Part shown: positions 8,701 through 16,700 of the stretch, one piece after another
Numbering within the stretch: the first letter of the stretch is position 1
Layout of the letters: each line of letters opens with the position of its first letter
NCBI RefSeq assembly: GCF_001625595.1
Contig: NZ_AUXT01000181.1
Span: forward strand, 1 to 64,000
Direction: 5' to 3'
Length of the DNA: 64,000 nucleotides
Origin: Pseudoalteromonas luteoviolacea NCIMB 1942
Lineage (GTDB): Bacteria; Pseudomonadota; Gammaproteobacteria; Enterobacterales; Alteromonadaceae
The notes under the pieces: generated by a model
The model's input: the letters and a program-made list of their open reading frames with translations, nothing else
What the model was told of the DNA's origin: nothing
Database searches by the model: none
Position numbers and translations under genes: made by a program

Positions 8701-8818
8701 AAAAGTTTTTCAGATGCAAAAAGATAAACAAGCACTGGTAGACGCCCTATTTGCTGATGCTGGCGTGAACTTGAGTGAGTTTAATGAAGCTCAAATGCTT
8801 GAATTGATAAAAAGTTAA
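5720..8818 (+). CDS. SNF2-family DNA helicase/translocase with SWIM zinc finger
   Basis: This 1032-residue protein is probably a DNA-translocating ATPase. A SWIM zinc finger appears early: C96, C98, C104 and H106 in [11 protein letters not shown]. The SNF2 ATPase core is in the second half: [12 protein letters not shown] (Walker A, near residue 597), LDEAQYIKN (motif II), SGTPVENNL (motif III), then the helicase C domain with [13 protein letters not shown] and [21 protein letters not shown]. The SWIM-plus-SNF2 layout matches bacterial HepA-like proteins of about 1000-1100 residues. It starts 146 bases after parB in the same direction but with weak ribosome-binding sequence. A rho-independent terminator follows at 8939. 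A specific role is not known to me. Confidence 0.88.
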   Translation: [1032 protein letters not shown]

Positions 8819-8938
8819 AATTAATTTTGAACTTTTAAAAGGGGCCGTAGTCTACTCTTATGCACGTTGTTAGAGCAGTTAAACAATGAGCACATGTTGA
8901 TTTCCCCTTATTAATTACGTTACGTTTTTTTGTAATAA

Positions 8939-8970
8939 ACCAGCTCAATATGAGCTGGTTTTTCTTTTTC
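8939..8970 (+). terminator. Rho-independent terminator after the SNF2 gene
   Basis: AACCAGCTC-AATAT-GAGCTGGTT forms a 9-bp stem followed by TTTCTTTTT. It ends the upstream helicase transcript. Confidence 0.85.
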
Positions 8971-9031
8971 TGTAAGCTCATCAATAGAATTGGGGCTCAG
9001 ACGGAAATATTTCGGCCTCGTGTAATATAGT

Positions 9032-9045
9032 GTAATTGCAATTAC
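9032..9045. promoter_or_regulatory. 14-bp perfect palindrome, candidate operator
   Basis: GTAATTGCAATTAC is fully self-complementary and lies about 100 bp upstream of the small gene that precedes the response regulator. TGTAAT also occurs just before it at 9021. It could be the binding site of the response regulator itself or of another dimeric repressor. Confidence 0.4.
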
Positions 9046-9144
9046 CCTTTTTTCTGGTTTTGTTCCACATTTGATCCATATTCTTTCTCTTTAATACACA
9101 CACAGGAAAAACACCAAATGAATTGGACTTAAGGCAGGTAAACT

Positions 9145-9351
9145 ATGTTGTGCTATGAAAACTCAATTTCGCAATTAAACTTTATTGAACCTCAATCGCT
9201 GTGCGACTATGATCTGATTAATGAAGTTGCAAGCTCTGAAGACTTGGCAAGTATCTTAGGCATGTTGTTATTTGATGATACATTGTCTTCTAGCTTGAAA
9301 AAACAAGTGAAGCAGCAACTAAGAGTATTAAAAGCTAAAAAGAGAAACTAA
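9145..9351 (+). CDS. Small acidic protein upstream of response regulator
   Basis: This 68-residue protein is not one I recognise. The first half is acidic (SSEDLASILGMLLFDD) and the end is strongly basic (KKQVKQQLRVLKAKKRN). It has no membrane segment. Its stop codon overlaps the response-regulator start (TAATG), so the two are translationally coupled and probably act in the same circuit. It has an AGGCAGG-type ribosome site about nine bases ahead of its ATG. It could be a small connector or modulator of the two-component system; that is inference from coupling only. Confidence 0.7.
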   Translation: MLCYENSISQLNFIEPQSLCDYDLINEVASSEDLASILGMLLFDDTLSSSLKKQVKQQLRVLKAKKRN

Positions 9352-10040
9352 TGGAAGAAACACACCACATTTTGATTGTCGAAGATGATTTTGATATTGC
9401 TGAACAGGTGATGCTGTTTTTTAAAGCATCTGGATTTCAAATATCACATATTGCTGACGGCGCAGAAGTGGTTGATTGGGTAAGAACTAATAGCCCGGAT
9501 GCCATTTTAATGGACATCATGTTGCCTAATCAGGATGGTGTTGCATGTATGCGACAAATCCGCGAATTTTCCATGGTCCCTATCGTCATGTTAACAGCAA
9601 AAGTTTCTGAAGCCGATCGCCTTAAAGGCTTAGAGTTTGGTGCTGATGACTACGTATGTAAGCCGTTTAGTGCCGCAGAGTTGGTAATGCGCATTAAAGC
9701 AATTTTGCGCCGCTGTAGCACTGTACAGGCTCCTGAAAAGCCTGCGATTGAAGTTAACGAAGCGCAATTGTTGGTTTCATTGAAAGGGCAATCTTTGAGT
9801 CTGACAAAAGTCGAGTTTGATGTGTTTGCAATGCTTTACAATGCTCCAAATCGAGTATTTTCTAGACAGCAGATCCTTGACCACATTCAACCAGACAATT
9901 TCGATATTTCGGATAGAGTTATAGACAGTCATATCAAAAATATCCGCAAAAAAATTAAAAATATCGAGTTTTCACCAAAAATAGTAGAGTCTGTTTATGG
10001 GGCTGGTTACCGCTTTAACGAACAGCACATTGATAGTTGA
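9351..10040 (+). CDS. OmpR/PhoB-family response regulator
   Basis: This 229-residue DNA-binding response regulator has a receiver domain with acidic residues EDD (11-13), the phosphoacceptor Asp55 in LMDIMLP, a threonine switch in MLTAK and the conserved lysine in CKPF. The C-terminal winged helix (about 125-225) contains LTKVEFDVFAMLYNAPNRVFSRQQIL and the recognition region VIDSHIKNIRKKI. It resembles BaeR/PhoB-like regulators. It overlaps the small gene before it. No kinase is adjacent; the nearest intact sensor is the TPR kinase at 12349-14385 on the other strand beyond rmuC, a reasonable partner. Target genes are unknown; the palindrome at 9032 may be an autoregulatory site. Confidence 0.92.
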   Translation: MEETHHILIVEDDFDIAEQVMLFFKASGFQISHIADGAEVVDWVRTNSPDAILMDIMLPNQDGVACMRQIREFSMVPIVMLTAKVSEADRLKGLEFGADDYVCKPFSAAELVMRIKAILRRCSTVQAPEKPAIEVNEAQLLVSLKGQSLSLTKVEFDVFAMLYNAPNRVFSRQQILDHIQPDNFDISDRVIDSHIKNIRKKIKNIEFSPKIVESVYGAGYRFNEQHIDS

Positions 10041-10182
10041 TAGTATACCTACTGGAGTTAGCTGATTATGGCTAACTCTTAGCTTTTCTCTTGTAAAAGT
10101 TCTATTTTCCTCCCTCTATCTAAGTGAATGATCTTAAGTACTCAGGTATGATTTAACTAGATTTAATCTAAAGAGTCATACT

Positions 10183-11640
10183 ATGTTTTGGACTACTTGG
10201 TCTGCCCTACCGTGGAGCACTATTGGCACCTTGTTAGGGGTAGGTGCCTTATCGGTCAGTATTTTATTTTCTGTGATTATCTTTTTTGTAAAGCAAAAAA
10301 GCCGAAATGAACTACTCATTACACAAAACCAGTTAGCCATGCTGGAATCTGCTAATCAAGAAATGAAAGCTGAGCTAGCCGATACCAAACAACAGCAGCT
10401 AAAACTGCATGGTGAGGCCCAGACATATCAAGCTCGTCTAGCTGAAAAACACACGCAACTTAAAGAGTACTATGCTCTGTGGCAACAAGTTCAATCACAG
10501 CTAAAAAGTGAACAAGACCGAGCGCACCAGCTAGAACTGAAATTGACGGATTTGGAAACAACATTAACTGAGAAGCAACGAGCTTTTGAGGCGCAAATCC
10601 AGCAATTGGAGCAGGCTAAAGAGACTTTAAAGCAAGAATTTGAAAATTTGGCGGGTAAGATTTTCGAAGAAAAAAGCCAGCAATTTGCACGTCGTAGTCA
10701 GGAGAAAATTCAGCATCTTTTGACTCCTGTACAGGGGGAGTTAAAAGGTTTCCGTGACAAAATGGAAGCGATTCATAGTGAAGAGTTAAAACAGCGAGCG
10801 GCGTTGCAAACCGAGTTGCTTCATTTACAAGCCAATAATCAGGCGATGACAGATCAAGCCAGTAAACTAACCACAGCATTACAAGGCCAGACTAAAACCC
10901 AAGGTAATTGGGGTGAGTTAATGCTTGAAAATGTACTGGATAGTGCGGGTCTTAGGCCCGGTTATGATTATAAACGAGAAGTGAGCTTTACTACCGAACG
11001 GGGCAAGTTTCGCCCTGATGTTATCGTATATTTACCACAAAATAGGCATCTTGTGGTTGATGCAAAAACCTCTTTAAATGCATATACGCGTTACGTTAAT
11101 ACGCAAGAAGATATGCTTGCGCAACAAGCTTTGAAAGATCATGTGACAGCAGTCAAAGCGAGAGTCAAAGAGTTAGGTGATAAATCTTACGAGCGACTGC
11201 CTGGTTTGAACTCGCCTGAAGTGGTAATTATGTTCATTCCGGTAGAGTCAGCGTTTGTTGAAGCCATCAAGTATGCACCCGACCTTTATCAATATGCTCT
11301 TGAAAATAAAGTATTAGTTGCGACACCAACTACCCTACTAACAAGTCTAAATATTGTGAAGCAGCTTTGGCGTTTTGAGGAGCAAAGCAAACACAGCAAA
11401 GAGCTGGCGCTGCGAGCTGAAAAGTTTTACAACAAATTGAATAGCTTTTTGCATAGCTTGGAAGGCGTAGGTAAACAACTCGAGAAAGCACAGGAAACGT
11501 ATGAAAAAGCTCTTGGACAGCTTTACGCTGGAAAAGGTAATTTAATTAAACAGGCATCTGAATTTAAAGAGTTGGGTGTTGCTGTGTCTAAAGATTTGCC
11601 GGAAGAATTGTTAGAAAAAGCAAAGTTAGAACTTGAGTAA
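10183..11640 (+). CDS. rmuC: DNA recombination protein RmuC
   Basis: This 485-residue protein fits the RmuC family (E. coli 475 residues), which limits recombination at inverted repeats. A single N-terminal membrane segment (about residues 16-36) is followed by a long coiled coil (about 40-220, many Gln/Glu/Lys heptads). The conserved nuclease-like core follows: TQGNWGELMLENVLDSAGLR, FRPDVIVYLP, LVVDAKTSLNAY and MFIPVESAFVEAI. The DAKTS lysine belongs to the restriction-endonuclease-like fold of this family. It ends at a strong two-way terminator. It separates the response regulator from its probable kinase. Confidence 0.93.
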   Translation: MFWTTWSALPWSTIGTLLGVGALSVSILFSVIIFFVKQKSRNELLITQNQLAMLESANQEMKAELADTKQQQLKLHGEAQTYQARLAEKHTQLKEYYALWQQVQSQLKSEQDRAHQLELKLTDLETTLTEKQRAFEAQIQQLEQAKETLKQEFENLAGKIFEEKSQQFARRSQEKIQHLLTPVQGELKGFRDKMEAIHSEELKQRAALQTELLHLQANNQAMTDQASKLTTALQGQTKTQGNWGELMLENVLDSAGLRPGYDYKREVSFTTERGKFRPDVIVYLPQNRHLVVDAKTSLNAYTRYVNTQEDMLAQQALKDHVTAVKARVKELGDKSYERLPGLNSPEVVIMFIPVESAFVEAIKYAPDLYQYALENKVLVATPTTLLTSLNIVKQLWRFEEQSKHSKELALRAEKFYNKLNSFLHSLEGVGKQLEKAQETYEKALGQLYAGKGNLIKQASEFKELGVAVSKDLPEELLEKAKLELE

Positions 11641-11653
11641 TTATAAATACACG

Positions 11654-11679
11654 AAAAAAGGGCCTAAGGCCCTTTTTTA
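11654..11679. terminator. Two-way terminator between rmuC and the hypothetical gene
   Basis: AAAAAAGGGCC-TAA-GGCCCTTTTTT is symmetric, with a T-run on both strands. It serves rmuC rightward and the convergent 159-residue gene leftward, overlapping that gene's stop codon. Confidence 0.9.
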
Positions 11680-12156
11680 TCTAGTACACAAAGCGTAGTC
11701 GCCATTTCTAGGCTTGTCGGAATAGAGGAAAATGTAAAGCGCGTTGTTTCTTACATCATTCCATACTTTACTGCTAGGATGAGGGCAAAGCGATTGCTGA
11801 ATATATCCTTTAATCTCGCTGCTTGTCATTGCTAGCCTTGTTGGGATCTGAATAAATACATTTAGCTCGCCGTCGTTAAAGTTAATACGGCTTAATTTCC
11901 AACTGCCCATCATAAACTGCTTTGTAAAATAGCGGTTGATACGCTTTTGTGCTTCAACACTTATATCTGCATGTACAATCGTTTTTGAGTTGCTATCTGC
12001 CCAATAATTCCATGCTGATGCTAAGATCAGAAAGCCTGCAAGCAACAAAGACCAAAAAGGTAATACCTTATTTGTTTTAGTTCGTACTTTTGACTGACTT
12101 CTCTTTCGCTCGGCTATTTTCACCCAATCATCATGTTTCATTGTACGCTGTGACAT
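11677..12156 (-). CDS. Single-pass membrane protein of unknown function
   Basis: I do not recognise this 159-residue protein. The first 30 residues are basic and hydrophilic (ERKRSQSKVRTKTNK), followed by one membrane segment at about 33-50 (LPFWSLLLAGFLILASAWNY). The rest, which should lie in the periplasm by the positive-inside rule, has a pair of cysteines (CPHPSS and the C-terminal CTR) that could form a disulphide. It has a good ribosome site (GGAGGAA). It lies between rmuC and the TPR kinase, in the kinase's direction but about 190 bp downstream of it. Confidence 0.75.
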   Translation of the reverse strand: MSQRTMKHDDWVKIAERKRSQSKVRTKTNKVLPFWSLLLAGFLILASAWNYWADSNSKTIVHADISVEAQKRINRYFTKQFMMGSWKLSRINFNDGELNVFIQIPTRLAMTSSEIKGYIQQSLCPHPSSKVWNDVRNNALYIFLYSDKPRNGDYALCTR

Positions 12157-12348
12157 AAATTAATTCCTCCCGTTCATGTTGCTTATTAAAACAAGGTAAT
12201 GTGGATAGAAAATGGAGCGAATAAGAAAGCACAAGTGCTCGGAGCAGTTGGATAAGAATTTTCCTTAGGTAGTTATTTTTTCTTAGTTTTCGGAATCATG
12301 GCACATGTGTGATTTCAATGCGCCTGTATGCTTTTGGTAATTGATGTA

Positions 12349-14385
12349 TTACTTTATAGGGAGGGAAATGGAAATATCTAGCCCGCCTAATGATCCACGT
12401 TTGATATCTATATTTCCAGACATCAACTCTACTAAGCTTTTGCATATTGATAGGCCCAATCCAGAACCGCCAGTGGCGCGACTGCGAGAACTTTCTACAC
12501 GGTAGAGTCTTTCAAAAAGCTTAGGAATTTCTTCGTCTGTGACAGTCGGAGAAGAATCTTGAAACTCAATATTCAAGTAATCCTTATGCTGATACATCTT
12601 GAAAATTACGCGTCCTGGACTGTCAGTGTAAAGGCAGGTATTTTTACATAAGTTAGTAACAACACGATCTAATTTTGGCTTATCAATGTTAATGGTCGCG
12701 CCCTCTGGAATACTAATTTCCCTGCTAAAATCAAGTTTATGATTTTCTGTCATGCGCTGAATATCATAACTGTAGTTTTCAGAGAGCGTTCTTACACACT
12801 GAATTTGTTCATTAAGCTCAATGGCGTTGTTTTCAGCTTGAGACAGTTGATATACATCAGTAATTAGCGCATTGAGCTGCGATATTTTGTCATTAATCTT
12901 ACTGTATGCGCGGCTATTGTCGTCGAATAAGTTGTGCTCTAATGCTTCTATATGGAGTTTTAATACACTTAAAGGTGTTCTGAGTTCGTGAGAAATATCA
13001 GCTAGTAACTTCTCTTTTTGCTTTAAGTTTTGTTGGTACAATTTAGCTGCCAAATTAGCGGAGCGATGTTTGATGAAATAAATATAAGTCAGCAATACGC
13101 AGATAAAAAGTGCCGACAAACCAGCGATAATCCAAGCTTTTTGCATCAATTTATTATGTTGAAGCTGGCTTTGTGCCAAAGCTTTTTCTTTTTCTGATAC
13201 TTCTAATTGCTGCCGCTGCACTAAGCTGCTAATACTGTTTCTAAATGTTTGTGCCCTTTGGTTGTTGATCCTCACATCATTTAACTTGCGTGCAATAAGC
13301 GCCTTGTGAAGGAAGGCGTATGCAACATCCATTTTTTTTTGTTGGGACGCCAGATCAGCGGCGACTTCATAATAATGTATCGCTAGAGGTGAATGCGTTT
13401 CCTCAACGACTAAATCCGCCAAATCTGTCACATAATTCTGTGCTAAATGCGGTTGTTTCAAGCTGAGGTAAGCTTTCGACACACTAATATGAGCATAAAT
13501 CAATTGCACTGAGCTTTGAGCTTTATTTGCAAAGTCTAAACTCAAATGGGCGTTAATAAGTGCTTCGTCAGGTTGTTGTAGTTTCATGTGGCTACTGGCA
13601 AGCATATGATAAGCACGAGAAAGGCTTTCATTGGCGTTGGTTTGAGTAAGGTACTTAAGTGCTTCATTAATGTTTTCAACTGCCAAAGCGTAATTTTCTT
13701 TTTTAAATGAGACATGGGACAATCTCAGAGCACTGTCTGCAATGGCAACTATTTCGCCATGCTTTTTATCTTCCGCAAGTGCCCAGCGAAAAAATATCTC
13801 GGCTTGTTCGTAGTCATCTAGCCTAACAGAGATATCGCCTAGGTTATAGAAATTGCTGGCTTTTATTGAATGGTTGTCACTACCTTTCAAATAGCCCTGA
13901 GCTTTCAACTGAAATTGCATGGCCTGTGCAAGCTGATTTTTATGGTCATACAAAGCGCCTAAATTACTATAGGCGAGGCCAATTAAAGTGTTATTTTCTA
14001 GTTCTTGCGCGGCTTTTAATGCTCGATAGTAATGTTTCTCAGCCTCTTCTAAACGTGACATTCGACGATAGTTTATGCCTTTTTCATTGTTGAGAGTGCG
14101 CACAAGCGGTGTATTTAAGTAGTGGTTTTGTTCAATGTAATCCAAAGTGGATATTGCTTCTTCAAATCGTCCCTGTTTGCGATAGATTTTTGCTTGTAAC
14201 AATAAGACTTCAAGCGCTTTTTCCTGACTGAGGTTTTCCAGACGCCAAGGTTCTATTAAATCTAGTGCAATTTGATACTTTCCTTGCTTCTCTAGGGTCT
14301 CTAATTCCTCTACATCTATACTCGCTGAGGCGCTCTGGGTAGAGAGTATGCAGGCTAGTAACAAAGGAACGAATATTTTCTTCAT
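12349..14385 (-). CDS. TPR-containing membrane sensor histidine kinase
   Basis: This 678-residue sensor kinase has a signal peptide (residues 1-22). A periplasmic array of tetratricopeptide-like repeats follows (about 30-370, such as ALEKCYRRALKAA-type helices seen as EEAEKHYYRALKAAQE). A membrane segment lies near 415-437 (AWIIAGLSALFICVLLTYIYFI). The kinase core has phosphoacceptor His466 in SHELRTPL, the N box NLCKNTCLY and the G box GGSGLGLSI. The layout matches TPR kinases common in marine gammaproteobacteria. The likely partner is the OmpR-type regulator at 9351-10040. Upstream of the start lie the iteron-like motifs of the 14.5-kb cluster. Confidence 0.9.
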   Translation of the reverse strand: MKKIFVPLLLACILSTQSASASIDVEELETLEKQGKYQIALDLIEPWRLENLSQEKALEVLLLQAKIYRKQGRFEEAISTLDYIEQNHYLNTPLVRTLNNEKGINYRRMSRLEEAEKHYYRALKAAQELENNTLIGLAYSNLGALYDHKNQLAQAMQFQLKAQGYLKGSDNHSIKASNFYNLGDISVRLDDYEQAEIFFRWALAEDKKHGEIVAIADSALRLSHVSFKKENYALAVENINEALKYLTQTNANESLSRAYHMLASSHMKLQQPDEALINAHLSLDFANKAQSSVQLIYAHISVSKAYLSLKQPHLAQNYVTDLADLVVEETHSPLAIHYYEVAADLASQQKKMDVAYAFLHKALIARKLNDVRINNQRAQTFRNSISSLVQRQQLEVSEKEKALAQSQLQHNKLMQKAWIIAGLSALFICVLLTYIYFIKHRSANLAAKLYQQNLKQKEKLLADISHELRTPLSVLKLHIEALEHNLFDDNSRAYSKINDKISQLNALITDVYQLSQAENNAIELNEQIQCVRTLSENYSYDIQRMTENHKLDFSREISIPEGATINIDKPKLDRVVTNLCKNTCLYTDSPGRVIFKMYQHKDYLNIEFQDSSPTVTDEEIPKLFERLYRVESSRSRATGGSGLGLSICKSLVELMSGNIDIKRGSLGGLDISISLPIK

Positions 14386-14536
14386 AATTTTTCAAGTTAA
14401 ATCAAGACCGTCGCATGCTATGCAACAAATGTGTGACAAATATGGATCATGTAAAGGGGCTTTACATTTCAGAGTAAGTAAAATTTTGCTCTGTAAAAAG
14501 GCGTGTTAGTAAAAAAATGATTTATATACAAAAGTT

Positions 14537-14771
14537 GTTAGTAAAATAGAGATCTAAATTATCTAGGCAGTTGGTAAAAAATTGCTTTGCGCCAACAGAA
14601 ATGGGTGTTTTGTGCTCTATTATTTAATTAGCTGCACTAATAAACACAGATTATAGCCTAAACACGCTGCGAATTAATCTATTTGAGCCTAACTTCACTC
14701 ATTAAAAGCAAAATTAAACGTAGCTAGTATTTTATTGATCCAAGAATTCTATAGTGAGTAAAAACGTGATC
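14537..14771 (-). repeat. Two iteron-type motifs, cluster B
   Basis: Both copies read GATC-N5-TTTAC on the bottom strand, at 14537-14554 and 14754-14771. They are the same 18-bp element found beside rep and in the 59-kb array. Two GATC-less relatives lie nearby. Confidence 0.65.
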
Positions 14772-14817
14772 TGTACTGTAAAAACATGCATTGCGTAGGG
14801 GGGTTATAGTTTTTATC

Positions 14818-14842
14818 GCAAAAAAGGGCCCTTAGGCCCTAA
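14818..14842 (-). terminator. Terminator of aceA
   Basis: On the bottom strand AGGGCC-TAAG-GGCCCT is followed by TTTTT. It lies 20-40 bases after the aceA stop codon. Confidence 0.85.
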
Positions 14843-14860
14843 TTGTCGGGATAACAATGT

Positions 14861-16465
14861 TTAAAACTGGTTCATTGTATTGGTTTCACCACCTGCTTTG
14901 AGTGCATTATCGCCACTAAAATATTCTTTGTGAGTGTCACCAATATTGGAACCAGCGAGGTCTTGGTGTTTTACTGAAGCTTGTTCTCTTCTAATTTCTT
15001 GTCTTTGCACATCTCTGACATAGGCCAGCATGCCAAGGTCACCAAAGTATCCTTCGGATAAGATATCCGTGCTTAGTGCTGCTGTATGGTATGTTGGTAA
15101 AGTAATCAAATGGTGGAAAATCCCAGCTAGCTGTGCGCCATCCATTTGGAAGCTTTTCACCTTTTCATCAGCAATACGCGCGAGTTCAGTACCATCTAAC
15201 TCGGACGCCATAAGTGCTTTAGGATCAAGGCTAGGATCTGGATAAGCATCTAGTGATTCGCCTTGTGCTTTTAGGTCATTATATGCTTGCTCACGGAATT
15301 TCAATGTCCAGTTAAACGACGGTGAGTTGTTATACACTAATTTGGCATTAGGCACTTGTTCACGCACACGATTAACCAGCTCGGCGATTTGGGCAACGTT
15401 AGGCTTTTCAGTTTCAATCCACAACAAGTCAGCACCAGCTTGGAGGCTCGTGATACAATCGAGGACCACTCGATCTTTTTCAGTACCCTCTCTAAATTGA
15501 TATAAGCCATTATCTAAGCGAGTCGGTTTTTGTAGCTTGCCATCTAGTTTTATGGCCATGTCGCCGTCTTGGAGCTGACTTACATCTTCAATGATTTGCG
15601 TCTCTAAAAATGCGGTATATTGGCTTGCAATGTCGCCCGTTTGCTGAGATACGGGGATTTTTTGTGTCAAACTGGCACCGAGTGAATCTGTACGGGCAAC
15701 GATAATTCCATCTTCTACACCTAGCTCCAAAAATGCATATCTGACAGCATTTATCTTTGCTAAAAAGTCTTCGTGAGGAACCGTTACCTTACCAGCTTGG
15801 TGGCCACACTGTTTTGCGTCTGAGACTTGGTTTTCGATTTGAATGGCGCACGCGCCCGCTTCAATCATTTGTTTTGCTAATAGGTAAGTTGCTTCTTCAT
15901 TACCAAAGCCCGCGTCTATATCTGCAATGATTGGGACAATGTGTGACTCATAATTGTCGATTTCAGATTGGATACCACTGTAATCTTGGTCGTTAGCCTT
16001 AGCACTGTCCAACGCTTTGTAGAGGTGATCAAGTTCTCTGGCGTCAGCTTGTTTTAAGAAGGTATATATCTCTTCAATCAATTTCGGCACTGCTGTTTTT
16101 TCATGCATGCTTTGATCTGGAAGCGGTCCAAATTCGGAGCGCAGTGCAGCAATCATCCAACCACTTAAATAAACGTATGCACCTTTTGTGGTTTTTTTGT
16201 GTCTTTTCACGGCCATCATCATTTGTTGAGCTGTGAAACCATGCCAACAGCCTAAAGACTGAGTATATTGCGTCGGATCTGCATCGTAACGAGCCATGTC
16301 TTCTCGCATGATTTTGGCGGTGTGTTTAGCGATATCAAGACCTGTCTTGAATCGGTTTTGCAAGTGCATTCTGCTTGCAAATTCAGGGTTTATTGATTGC
16401 CAATTAAGGTTTTTTGACTCACAAAGTGTAGTGAAGCGGTCAATCTGTGTTTGATAATCACTCAT
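14861..16465 (-). CDS. aceA: Isocitrate lyase
   Basis: This 534-residue enzyme splits isocitrate into glyoxylate and succinate, the first step of the glyoxylate shunt. The catalytic signature is KQCGH at 218-222, with Cys220 as the general acid; KQCGH is the form seen in the longer (about 530-residue) isocitrate lyases of marine bacteria and Pseudomonas. Other family segments are PIIADIDAGFGNEEATYLLAK (Mg-binding Asp), EDGIIVARTDSLGA and LVYNNSPSFNW. It is divergent from the malate synthase gene 235 bp away, so the two shunt enzymes probably share control from that gap. It has its own terminator. Confidence 0.96.
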   Translation of the reverse strand: MSDYQTQIDRFTTLCESKNLNWQSINPEFASRMHLQNRFKTGLDIAKHTAKIMREDMARYDADPTQYTQSLGCWHGFTAQQMMMAVKRHKKTTKGAYVYLSGWMIAALRSEFGPLPDQSMHEKTAVPKLIEEIYTFLKQADARELDHLYKALDSAKANDQDYSGIQSEIDNYESHIVPIIADIDAGFGNEEATYLLAKQMIEAGACAIQIENQVSDAKQCGHQAGKVTVPHEDFLAKINAVRYAFLELGVEDGIIVARTDSLGASLTQKIPVSQQTGDIASQYTAFLETQIIEDVSQLQDGDMAIKLDGKLQKPTRLDNGLYQFREGTEKDRVVLDCITSLQAGADLLWIETEKPNVAQIAELVNRVREQVPNAKLVYNNSPSFNWTLKFREQAYNDLKAQGESLDAYPDPSLDPKALMASELDGTELARIADEKVKSFQMDGAQLAGIFHHLITLPTYHTAALSTDILSEGYFGDLGMLAYVRDVQRQEIRREQASVKHQDLAGSNIGDTHKEYFSGDNALKAGGETNTMNQF

Positions 16466-16700
16466 AGTTTTTATCCTTCGAACGAGTAGTACGCTAGGTT
16501 GAATCGGTTTGCCACAACGTAAAATGTGAGGGGTGTCGTGGCGCTTAATTAAACACTAGGATGACTTTTTAGATTTTTTAAATTTATAGTTGTTATTATG
16601 AATATATTTTAAATGAATGGCTTGGGGGGTTTGTTTTTGTACAAATTGATTTATTTTTGAATAACCCGTTCAAAAAAATATCGTTAATAGGACCTCTGCT

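Larger units (their letters stand above)
8819..9144. other. Intergenic region after the SNF2 gene
   Basis: This 326-bp gap holds the terminator at 8939-8970 and the 14-bp palindrome at 9032-9045. Between 8840 and 8905, GGGG and CCCC tracts bracket a region that could pair, but I see no recognisable RNA. No ORF with a ribosome site is visible. Confidence 0.5.
14386..14860. other. Intergenic region with a small iteron-like motif cluster
   Basis: This 475-bp region between the kinase start and the aceA terminator contains inverted copies of the GATC-N5-TTTAC motif. They are GTTAGTAAAATAGAGATC at 14537-14554 (perfect) and GTGAGTAAAAACGTGATC at 14754-14771 (one mismatch). GTTAGTAAAA at 14505 and GTTGGTAAAA at 14570 lack the GATC half. 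No ORF is visible. Confidence 0.7.
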
